A stretch of DNA of 40,075 nucleotides, taken from Vulcanimicrobiota bacterium (GTDB lineage: Bacteria; Vulcanimicrobiota; Vulcanimicrobiia; Vulcanimicrobiales; Vulcanimicrobiaceae). Location: contig PMOS01000009.1 in NCBI GenBank assembly GCA_003161435.1, positions 1 through 40,075 on the forward strand, in the 5' to 3' direction. Of this stretch, positions 24,980-32,567 are shown piece after piece. The notes beneath the pieces were generated by a model that was given only the letters and a program-made list of their open reading frames with translations, was not told the DNA's origin and did no database searches. Each line of letters opens with the position of its first letter. Position 1 is the stretch's first letter. Position numbers and translations under genes: made by a program.

Positions 24980-25621
24980 ATGACGATGACGAGGAGCGGT
25001 GGCGCTCCTCGTTCGCGTTTGCACGGCCTTTACGCGCTCGTGGAGCCGGCGCGCGGCGAACCGGTCGCGTTCACCGAAGCGCTGTTGCGTGGCGGGATCC
25101 GGCTGTTTCAGGTGCGTGCGAAGGACGGGATCGACGGCGCGACGCTGCTGGCGATCGTCATCCGCGTCCGCGCGGCGAGCGGCGTGGCGCTGGTGAACGA
25201 CGACGTGCGGTTGGCGCGACTCGCCGACGGAGTGCACCTCGGCCAAGAGGACGCGGCCGGGCTCGATCTGGTTCAGCTGCGCGCTGCGCTGCGCGGCGGC
25301 ATCATCGGGCTCTCGTGCGGGACACCGCAAGAGGCGCGCGCAGCGGATCCGGCCCTGATCGACTACGTCGCCGCGGGGCCGGTGTTCGCTACCCCGTCCA
25401 AACATGATGCCGGTCCGCCGATCGGGATCAGTGGGACGATGGCGGTCGTCGCGGCGACCGCGTTGCCGTGCGCGGCGATCGGTGGGATCGGACCGGCGAC
25501 GATCGGTCGCGTGCGCGAAACCGGCGCAGCGATGGCGGCGGTGATATCGGCGCTCGTCTGCGACGATCCGGAAGCGGTCGCGCGCGAGCTCGTCGCGCGC
25601 TGGGACGCGGCGGCGCGGTGA
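24980..25621 (+). CDS. thiE: Thiamine-phosphate synthase
   Basis: ThiE joins hydroxymethylpyrimidine diphosphate and thiazole phosphate to make thiamine phosphate. The 213-residue protein is a TIM barrel with the expected motifs: LYALVEP, GGIRLFQVRAKD (Q-R-K pyrophosphate-binding pattern), VALVNDDVRLARLADGVHLGQED, and GIIGLSCGTPQEARAA. It continues with AAGPVFATPSKHDAGPPIG and CAAIGGIGP. The start is ATG 24980, with AGAGG ten bases upstream. It overlaps the following ThiD-like gene by four bases, so the two are likely made together. No TPP riboswitch is visible in the short gap upstream. Confidence 0.92.
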   Translation: MTMTRSGGAPRSRLHGLYALVEPARGEPVAFTEALLRGGIRLFQVRAKDGIDGATLLAIVIRVRAASGVALVNDDVRLARLADGVHLGQEDAAGLDLVQLRAALRGGIIGLSCGTPQEARAADPALIDYVAAGPVFATPSKHDAGPPIGISGTMAVVAATALPCAAIGGIGPATIGRVRETGAAMAAVISALVCDDPEAVARELVARWDAAAR

Positions 25622-26385
25622 CGGTCGTCGCGACCGTCGGGACGACGCATCCGCTGGCGTTCGCCGGGCTCGCCTTCGCGGTGCTCGCGCTCGCGCACGA
25701 AGGCGTGCGGCCGGTCTGCGTCGTCGCCGGCGTGAGCGCGCAGGACGCCCTGCGCGTCCGCGCGCGCGTCGCGATCGATCCGGCGGTGATTCGCGCGCAA
25801 TTCGATGCGTTGCACGACGCGGCGGTCGACGCGTTTCATGTCGGCGCGCTGCTCTGTGCCGAGTCGGTGCACGCCGTGACCGCAGCACTGGAGGATTTCG
25901 CCGGCGTCCCGATCGTCGTCGATCCGGTGTTGGCGGCGAGCGGCGGCGACGCGCTCGGCGACGACGCGACGCGACTCGCGCTGCGCGATGCGTTGTTCCC
26001 GCGCGCGACGCTCGTCACGCCGAACCTCGACGAAGCGGGCGCGTTCCTTGGGCGCACGCTCGGCGACGTCGCCGCGATGCGTGACGCGGCAAACGAGCTC
26101 GTCGCGTGCGGCGCGCAAGCCGTGCTGGTCAAGGGTGGTCATCTCGCCGGCGATGCGATCGACGTGCTCGCCGACGGCCGTACGACCCGCGAGTTCGTCT
26201 CGCCGCGCATCGATGCGGACGTCCGCGGCACCGGCGATCTGCTCGCGACGTCGATCGCCGCGTCGCTCGCGCGCGGTGCGACCCTCGCCGAAGCGATCGA
26301 GCACGCGCGCCGTCGCGTACGTGACGCGCTCGCGTGCGGCGTGCCGTTCGCCGGCACGCGCGTCACGCCGTTCGGATACGGTTAG
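25618..26385 (+). CDS. thiD: Divergent hydroxymethylpyrimidine/phosphomethylpyrimidine kinase (ThiD-like, ribokinase fold)
   Basis: ThiD phosphorylates HMP and HMP-P to supply ThiE. The 255-residue protein has a ribokinase fold: IVVDPVLAASGGDAL, TLVTPNLDEAGAFLG, QAVLVKGGHLAGDA, and DVRGTGDLLATSIAASLARG near the C-terminus. Two features depart from standard ThiD. The N-terminal GSDSSGGAG motif is replaced by GTTHPLAFAG, and the catalytic GTGC is GTGD, as in pyridoxal kinases and PfkB enzymes. The start is GTG at 25618, coupled to thiE by a four-base overlap. The thiE neighbour supports a thiamine role, but an altered substrate (for example another pyrimidine or a pyridoxal analogue) is possible. 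Its stop overlaps the convergent aminotransferase stop. Confidence 0.72.
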   Translation: MTVVATVGTTHPLAFAGLAFAVLALAHEGVRPVCVVAGVSAQDALRVRARVAIDPAVIRAQFDALHDAAVDAFHVGALLCAESVHAVTAALEDFAGVPIVVDPVLAASGGDALGDDATRLALRDALFPRATLVTPNLDEAGAFLGRTLGDVAAMRDAANELVACGAQAVLVKGGHLAGDAIDVLADGRTTREFVSPRIDADVRGTGDLLATSIAASLARGATLAEAIEHARRRVRDALACGVPFAGTRVTPFGYG

Positions 26386-27581
26386 CGCACGTAGCGCGGT
26401 AGCGCTTCGCGCAGAGAGTCGAGCGCCCAGCCGATGTCGTCGAGCGAAGCGGCATACGAGAAGCGCAAATATCCGGCGCCGGCCGGTCCGAAGCTCGAGC
26501 CGCCCAAGCACGCGACGCCCGCGTTCTCCAAGAGCCATTGGGCTAAGTGCTTATCGTCGGACGCGATCTTCGAAACGTTGGGAAACGCGTAGAACGCACC
26601 TTCGGGCAGCGTGCACGAGATGCCGGGGATGCTGTTGAGCCCGGCGACGATCGCATCGCGCCGCTCGCGAAAGATCTCGTTCATCCGTTCGACCGGCGCG
26701 TCGTCGCCGGTCAGCGCCGCGATCCCGGCCCGCTGCACGAAGGTCGCGACGCACGAGAACGTGTTGTTGTTGAACAGCGTGACGGTCTTGGCGATCTCTT
26801 CGGGCGCGATGCAATATCCCAGCCGCCAGCCCGTCATCGCGTACGCTTTGGAGAAGCCGTCGACGATGATCGTGCGCTCGCGCATCCCGTCGAGCTGCGA
26901 GATGGAATGGAAGTAGTCGACGTAGCGATTGCGCGAGTAGATCTCGTCGGAGATCACCAGAAAGTCGTGCTGGTGCGCGAGCTCCGCGATACGCTCGAGG
27001 TCTTCGCGCAGCAGGACGCCGCCGGTCGGATTGTGGGGCGAGTTGATGACGACGGCTTTCGTCTTCGGGCCGACCTTCGCGGCGAGCTCGTCGAGGTCGA
27101 GCCGCCAGTTGCGGGACTCGAGCAGGTGGACCGGGATCGCCTTGGCCTCGAGGTAACCGGCCGCCGAAGCGTACGCCGGATAGGCCGGATCGGCATAGAC
27201 CAGCTCGTCGCCCGGATCCAGCAGCGCGGCCAGCAGGTTCCAGATGATGGGCTTGGCGCCCGCCCCGACGACGACGTTCTGCAAGCCGTACGTCGGCGCC
27301 AGACCGCGGTATGCGCTCGCGTAGGCGGCGATCGCCTCACGAAGTTCGGGGATACCTGCCGATGGAGTGTAGTGGGAGTAGTTCTCCTCGATCGCCCGGA
27401 TGCCGGCGCGCTTGATGTGATCGGGCGTGTCGAAGTCCGGCTCGCCGATCTCCATGTGGACCACGCGGCGCCCGGTGGCCTCGATCGCCTTCGCGCGCGC
27501 GAGCACTTCGAAGGCGCTCTCGGAGCCGAGTCGGGACACAGCGGAGCACAAGTAGTCGGCGTGATGGGCGATCGTCGTCAT
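26382..27581 (-). CDS. Class I/II PLP-dependent aminotransferase (aspartate-type)
   Basis: This enzyme transfers amino groups with pyridoxal phosphate; it groups by motif with aspartate or aromatic aminotransferases (AspC/PatA subgroup). The 399-residue protein contains GEPDFDTPDHI (45-55), YTPSAGIPELREAIA, NSPHNPTGG (180-188) and SDEIYS (211-216). It also has IIVDGFSKAYAMTGWRLGY with the Schiff-base Lys245, and a C-terminal LRFSYAA with the substrate-carboxylate Arg. Substrate is not certain: aspartate, prephenate, alanine or a branched amino acid. It is convergent with thiD (stops overlap by four bases) and divergent from the large DUF11 gene (starts 56 bases apart). Confidence 0.9.
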   Translation of the reverse strand: MTTIAHHADYLCSAVSRLGSESAFEVLARAKAIEATGRRVVHMEIGEPDFDTPDHIKRAGIRAIEENYSHYTPSAGIPELREAIAAYASAYRGLAPTYGLQNVVVGAGAKPIIWNLLAALLDPGDELVYADPAYPAYASAAGYLEAKAIPVHLLESRNWRLDLDELAAKVGPKTKAVVINSPHNPTGGVLLREDLERIAELAHQHDFLVISDEIYSRNRYVDYFHSISQLDGMRERTIIVDGFSKAYAMTGWRLGYCIAPEEIAKTVTLFNNNTFSCVATFVQRAGIAALTGDDAPVERMNEIFRERRDAIVAGLNSIPGISCTLPEGAFYAFPNVSKIASDDKHLAQWLLENAGVACLGGSSFGPAGAGYLRFSYAASLDDIGWALDSLREALPRYVR

Positions 27582-27637
27582 TGGCGAACCTGCAAGCGAG
27601 GTCGGCGAGGCGGAATCGCCGAACGAGGGCGGAACTG

Positions 27638-30600
27638 ATGCGGACCCTGACGGAAGCTTTCGCGCCGGGCGCGCCGTCGTTACCCGAAGGGCTACGAACC
27701 CTCGTCGTTTCTCCCGACCGTTCGGTCGAACCTGGAACGACGGTTCGGGCCACCTTCGCCTTCTACAACTTCGGCGGAGCGTCGGCGACCGGACTTCGGG
27801 TTCGCTTCAACCTACCCGACGGGCTGCGTTACGTACCGGGGAGCGCGCGGGTCGACGACCGTCCGCTCGACGACGCGCGCGGCGAGACGAGCTTGCTGGC
27901 GCCCAACGGCGCCGATGTCGGTGAAGTTCCGCCCGGCGTCGAGCGCCGCATCTCGCTGGCCTACGTCGTCGCGCCGACGATCGAGAACGGAGCGACGCTC
28001 GACCTGCAAGCGGCGCTCGCCAGCAACGAAACCGAGGTCATCGGCTCGAACGTCGCCCGGCTGATCGCCGTCAGCGCGCCCGCGCTCGAAAATCCCGAGA
28101 CGATCGCATCGCTCGAAGCGGTCCGCGTGGCGGAGCCGGGCGAAGAGATCCACGTCGCCGCGCGCGTCCATAACAGCGGACACGCCACCGCGCACGACGT
28201 GGTCGTCGTGCTGCCGGTCCCCGACCGCACCGCCTACGTCGGTGGCAGCGCGAAGATCGACGGGCGCGAGGCCCCGATCGACGAGCGCGGCGGCGACCCG
28301 TTCGGCTTCGGCAACGCGACGATCGCTTCGCAGGCGCTGGCTGCCGGTGCGACCCTGGTGGTCGAGTACCGCGCACGCATCGACACACCGCTCGACGACA
28401 ACACCCGCATCGTGCTGGGCGGAGCGGTCGCGTCGACCGAAACGGCCGAGTTCGAGCTCGATCGAGCCGAGCTCACCGTGCGCAGCGCGAGCCGCTTCGA
28501 TACCGAGGCGACGCGGCTGGTCGTCGACGCACCTAACGAAGTCGAGCCGGGGCGCCGCGTGCGCGTCGCGCTCGTCGCCGAGAACGCCGGCTCGTGCGCC
28601 GCCGACGACGCTCATGTCCGGCTGACCCTGCCCGACGGCCTGCGCTACGCGCCGGGTTCGCGCGCGGTCGACGGGCGTTCGGTCAGCGAGAGCGACACGC
28701 CGGGCAGTTTCCTGTTCGCGCGCGTCGACGCCGGCCGCCGCGTCGAGGCCGCGATCGACGCCTACGTCGTCTCGCCCGCGGTCGACGGCACGCCGCTGCC
28801 GATCTCAGGCTCGCTCCGCTGGTCGACCGGTTCGCGCGCCTTTGAGCGTTCGCTGACGGTCCGTTCGTCGCCGCGCTTCCTTGACTCCCGAAACGTTCTC
28901 TCGCTCGACGGTCCGACGCAGGTCGTGCCGGGCGGCGAAGTCCGCGCGACGATTCGCATCGCCAACGACGGCACGGCGCAGGCGACCGGCGTTCGCGTCG
29001 TGATCGAAGGCGATCCCGCGCTGCAGTCGTTGCGCTACGCCGACGGCGGCAGCGAGGCGCGCGTGCAGCCCGCCGGGATCGACGTCGGCACGCTCGGCCC
29101 GGGCGCCACGCGCACGATCGCGCTGCTCGGAACCGTCGCGTCGCCGATCGCCGATCGCTTCGAGATCCGGTTGCGCGCGCGGCTCGAGAGCGATCAGACG
29201 CCGGCGCTACCGCTGGGCCAGATCGAGCTGCTGGTCCGTTCGCGTTCGCGGTTCGCGCCCGGTTCGTCGACCCTGTCGTACGCGGCGGGCGAGCCGCTGC
29301 GGCCGAGCGGCCACGGCGACGTCGAGATCATCGTCGTCAACGAAGGCACCGACACCGCGCGAGACGCGCGCCTCCAAGTCGACGTGACGCCCGACGCGCG
29401 CATCGAGGCCGTCGACGGCGCGACGCGCGTCGGCACGACGCTGCTCTTCGGCGATATCGCCCCCGGCACGCGCGTCGAAGCGACGATGCGCCTGCGGCTC
29501 GCGCGCATCGTCGCGCGCGGAACGGCCGTTACGATCAACGGTCGCCTCGAAGCGGTGGGTCTGCTCCCGCTCGCGCTGGCGCCGGTCACGATCCCGACGA
29601 TCGCCGAGCCCCGCTTCGACGACGGCGCGACGCTGCGCACGCAGCCGTCGGAGACCGTCGACGCCGGCGAACCGCTGTACGTCCGTTTGGCGCTGCGCAA
29701 CACCGGCGACGGCGCCGCGAGCCGGCTGGTCGTGCGCGGTCAGCTACCGCCGCACAGCGCCTACCTGCCGGGCTCGACGCTCGTGAACGATGTCCCGCTG
29801 CTCGACGTCGACGGCGGTTCGGTGCTGTGGTCCAAGAACGCCCTGGTGCTCGAAGACGTCGATCCGGGCGTCGAGGTCGTCGTGCGCTTCGGCACGATCG
29901 TCAACACGCCGCTCGCGGCGGGGACGCTGATCGACGCGCACCTCGACGCGACTTGGGACGGCGGCGGCACGCTCGCGATCTCGTCGCCGGCCGTGCGCGT
30001 CCGCTCGACGCCCGCCTTCGCCGTCCGCGCGACCGGGCTGCCCTTCTCCGTTTCGGGGATCGCCCCGCGCACGGTCGACGTTCTGCACGACATTGCCGAC
30101 CAGCACCGCGCCGACCAGCACCGCACCGCCCAGGTGCAGTTGCCGCAGACGCAAATCGCCGCGCTCCCCGCGCCGGTCGCCGAACCGCCGCCGGTACCCC
30201 CGCCACCCAAGCCGCAACCGCCGGCGCCCGACCGCGCGACCTTCCGCTACGACGAAGACGCGATCGAGGCGCGCTTCACGCCCGCGCCGCCGAAACCCGC
30301 GCCCCCGCCGCCGGTCGCGGTCGAGCCGCCCGTCGCCGCGCCCGAGCCGCAGCGCGTCGTCGTCCCCGAACCCAAAACCGTCGCCGCACCGACACCCGCT
30401 GCCGTCGTCGAACCGGTGGTGCCGCCACCCGTCGCGCCGGAGCCGCCGGCGGTCGCCGCGGCGCCCGTCGTCGCAGTGCCGGAACCGCCGGTCGCCGTAG
30501 CGCCCCAACCGCCGGTTGCCGCAGTGCCGGAGCCGCTCGCCGCCGTCGTGCCGGAGCCGCCCGCCGCCGTGGCGCCGATCGCCCCTCCCCCGCCGCCCAT

Positions 30601-31774
30601 CGTCGAGCCTGTCGCCGCCGTCGAGCCCGAGCCTGAGCCTGAGCCGCCGGTCGAGACGCGCCCGGTGTACCGCGTCGTCGAGGATGTCGTCGCGCCGCCG
30701 CCCATTTCGCCGCCGCCACCCGCGGCCGTCGAAGAGGCGATGCCCGACGCCGACGTGGCCGCCGGTTCCGTGGCGCCGCTGCCCACCCAAGCCGAGAGCA
30801 TCGACAGCATCGCGCACGCGCTGAGCGCGTTCGCCCAACCACGTACCGCCAAACCGCCGCCGGTCGTCGAACCGCCGTCGGTCGTCGAACCGCCGGTGGC
30901 TGCAGTCGCACCCCCGCCGCCCATCGCCGAGCCCGTGGCACCCGCCGCGGTCCCGGAGCCGGCCGCGCCGCACGTCGTCGCCCCCGAACCGGTCGCCGAG
31001 ATCGCCGAGCCGATCGCCCCCGCGATCCCCGAACCCGTCGTCACGATCCCCGAACCGGCCGCGGCCGTCGCGCCGCCGCCCGAGCCCGCACCCGCAGTGG
31101 TGCCGGTCCCACGGCGGGTCCGGCTGGTCTTCGCGCACGACGCGCTCGAACGCGCGCTCACGTTCCTCGAGCAGTCCGACTACGGCGGCCTGATCACCCA
31201 TCTGTTCGCGATCCGCACGCTGTTGCCGACCGCGTTCGTCGGACTCAACGGCGACGTCCCCGGCAAGCTCGCGGCCGAACGTGAGGCCTTGCGCGGCGTC
31301 GTCGACCGGCTATTCATCAAGATGCGCATGCCGCGTTACGCGCTGACCGCCAAGGACGTCGAAGACCGCTCCAGCCGTGCTGCGCTGATCGAGCTCGTGC
31401 ACTCGCTGGTCGACGCAAGCCCGTTCGACGAAAACGGCGCCGGCGATGCGGCCGTCGTCATCGAGGGTCCGATCGACGTCGCTCGCATGCTGCCGCATCT
31501 CGAAGCGCTCGCAACGGATCCGCTCGGCAGCGCCCGCCCGTGGCTCGTGCTCGCCGAGCTGCTGCCGTCGGTCTTCATCGAACCGGCGGGCAGCGAAGCG
31601 ATGAACGTGTACCGGAGCGCACTGATCTCGACGTTCACCAACGTCACGGCACTACCCAACGAGGAGTTCCACCGCGTCCTGGCCGGGACGCAGAACGCGG
31701 CGCTCGACGCCGCGTTGCGCGACGTGCGCGCCGCGTTGCGCGACGCGCTCGAAGCCGCGGCCGCGCGAGCGTAG
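27638..31774 (+). CDS. Giant DUF11-like repeat protein with Pro-rich linker and helical C-terminal domain
   Basis: The function is unknown. From ATG 27638 (GAGGG eight bases upstream) the product has 1378 residues; a TTG 27581 start would be longer. Residues about 19-800 hold six tandem beta-sandwich repeats of about 125 residues, each with VEPG, N.G.A.A, LPDGLRY.PGS and a boundary such as LTVRSSPRF or LLVRSRSRF. This is the DUF11/CARDB-like pattern of secreted adhesins. There is no signal peptide and no membrane segment, which is unusual for such repeats. Residues about 845-1158 are a disordered linker dominated by P, A, V and E (PEPPVAVAP-type units). Residues 1159-1378 are an alpha-helical domain beginning RRVRLVFAHDALERALTFLE. 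It is followed 21 bases later by a HEAT-repeat membrane protein. Confidence 0.8.
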   Translation: MRTLTEAFAPGAPSLPEGLRTLVVSPDRSVEPGTTVRATFAFYNFGGASATGLRVRFNLPDGLRYVPGSARVDDRPLDDARGETSLLAPNGADVGEVPPGVERRISLAYVVAPTIENGATLDLQAALASNETEVIGSNVARLIAVSAPALENPETIASLEAVRVAEPGEEIHVAARVHNSGHATAHDVVVVLPVPDRTAYVGGSAKIDGREAPIDERGGDPFGFGNATIASQALAAGATLVVEYRARIDTPLDDNTRIVLGGAVASTETAEFELDRAELTVRSASRFDTEATRLVVDAPNEVEPGRRVRVALVAENAGSCAADDAHVRLTLPDGLRYAPGSRAVDGRSVSESDTPGSFLFARVDAGRRVEAAIDAYVVSPAVDGTPLPISGSLRWSTGSRAFERSLTVRSSPRFLDSRNVLSLDGPTQVVPGGEVRATIRIANDGTAQATGVRVVIEGDPALQSLRYADGGSEARVQPAGIDVGTLGPGATRTIALLGTVASPIADRFEIRLRARLESDQTPALPLGQIELLVRSRSRFAPGSSTLSYAAGEPLRPSGHGDVEIIVVNEGTDTARDARLQVDVTPDARIEAVDGATRVGTTLLFGDIAPGTRVEATMRLRLARIVARGTAVTINGRLEAVGLLPLALAPVTIPTIAEPRFDDGATLRTQPSETVDAGEPLYVRLALRNTGDGAASRLVVRGQLPPHSAYLPGSTLVNDVPLLDVDGGSVLWSKNALVLEDVDPGVEVVVRFGTIVNTPLAAGTLIDAHLDATWDGGGTLAISSPAVRVRSTPAFAVRATGLPFSVSGIAPRTVDVLHDIADQHRADQHRTAQVQLPQTQIAALPAPVAEPPPVPPPPKPQPPAPDRATFRYDEDAIEARFTPAPPKPAPPPPVAVEPPVAAPEPQRVVVPEPKTVAAPTPAAVVEPVVPPPVAPEPPAVAAAPVVAVPEPPVAVAPQPPVAAVPEPLAAVVPEPPAAVAPIAPPPPPIVEPVAAVEPEPEPEPPVETRPVYRVVEDVVAPPPISPPPPAAVEEAMPDADVAAGSVAPLPTQAESIDSIAHALSAFAQPRTAKPPPVVEPPSVVEPPVAAVAPPPPIAEPVAPAAVPEPAAPHVVAPEPVAEIAEPIAPAIPEPVVTIPEPAAAVAPPPEPAPAVVPVPRRVRLVFAHDALERALTFLEQSDYGGLITHLFAIRTLLPTAFVGLNGDVPGKLAAEREALRGVVDRLFIKMRMPRYALTAKDVEDRSSRAALIELVHSLVDASPFDENGAGDAAVVIEGPIDVARMLPHLEALATDPLGSARPWLVLAELLPSVFIEPAGSEAMNVYRSALISTFTNVTALPNEEFHRVLAGTQNAALDAALRDVRAALRDALEAAAARA

Positions 31775-31794
31775 CCGATCCTTCCGGCGCACTG

Positions 31795-32445
31795 ATGCTG
31801 CACGTCGGCGAGTTGCTCGTCCCGGGAATCATCCTCGGCGTGCTCGGCATCTTGCTGATCGGGATCGCGCATTTCTGGCCGCAATCGACCAAACCGGTCA
31901 TCACCGCCGTCTCGCCGGTCGAGACGGTCCACCTCGGCGCGAACCCATCGCCGTCGAGCTGGAATCAAACCGGACCGGTCGCGTTCATGTCGCACTCGAT
32001 CACCTGGCCCGCGCTCGTCGATCCGGATGCCGGCGAGCTCGACGAGGGCGAACGGCGTCGCGTCCTCGACGGCCTCGGGATCGTCGGCGACGCGTGGTGC
32101 GCCGGCATCCTCTCCAAAGCGTTCGATGAGGAAGAAGGCGAGCTGCGCGTCGCGGCGATCGAATCACTCGGCCAATGCGACGCCGAGATCGTCGAGCCGA
32201 CGCTCGAGCGCGCGTACTCGTCGTACGTCGTCGCCGAACGCTACGCCGCGATCGACGGCGCGTCGCGCCGCGCCGATATTCCGCTGCTCGAACGCGCTTT
32301 GCGCGATACCGACGGCACCGTCGCGCTCGCCGCCGCGTACGGTCTCCACCGCGCCAAACGCGACGATCTCATCGATAGCGCGCTCGCGCATCGCACCGAT
32401 CCTCGCGCAACCGAGATCCGGCGAGTTCTGCAGATCCTTACGTAG
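31795..32445 (+). CDS. Membrane-anchored HEAT-repeat protein
   Basis: From ATG 31795 the product has 216 residues. It starts with one membrane segment (LLVPGIILGVLGILLIGIAHFW, about residues 7-28) and a short linker. It then has a helical-repeat region with HEAT/PBS-lyase-like units: ELRVAAIESLGQCDAEIVEP, VAERYAAIDGASRRADIPLL, and TVALAAAYGLHRAKRDDLID. HEAT repeats are scaffolds for protein-protein contacts. The location after the giant repeat gene (21 bases) suggests a functional pair, with this protein as a membrane-linked partner or receptor. The orientation (N-out or N-in) is not clear. It ends before the convergent PBP2 gene. Confidence 0.78.
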   Translation: MLHVGELLVPGIILGVLGILLIGIAHFWPQSTKPVITAVSPVETVHLGANPSPSSWNQTGPVAFMSHSITWPALVDPDAGELDEGERRRVLDGLGIVGDAWCAGILSKAFDEEEGELRVAAIESLGQCDAEIVEPTLERAYSSYVVAERYAAIDGASRRADIPLLERALRDTDGTVALAAAYGLHRAKRDDLIDSALAHRTDPRATEIRRVLQILT

Positions 32446-32481
32446 ATGGTGGCTTGGGGTGGACGGGGGCACGGTGCGTTG

Positions 32482-32520
32482 GCTGGGACGCTCCCTGCGC
32501 CTCGAAACGAACGTCCCGGC
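32482..32520. terminator. Hairpin between convergent genes
   Basis: Arms GCTGGGACG (32482-32490) and CGTCCCGGC (32512-32520) can pair with one G-U pair, around a 21-base loop. It lies between the HEAT-repeat gene and the convergent PBP2 gene, so it may end transcripts from both sides. There is no T-run. Confidence 0.35.
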
Positions 32521-32567
32521 TGACGCAGTGTACGACGCCCAACCCTTCGCCACGACCTCAGCGCGTG

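Noticed and set aside
29744..31201. Minus-strand ORF of 485 codons opposite the Pro-rich linker
   Set aside because: Its composition (Gly, Arg, Asp repeats) is the complement of the Pro/Ala/Val-rich linker codons. No start signal or domain is seen.
32446..32523. Small ORF of 25 codons right after the HEAT-repeat gene
   Set aside because: There is no Shine-Dalgarno, the composition is unconvincing, and it overlaps the hairpin between convergent genes.
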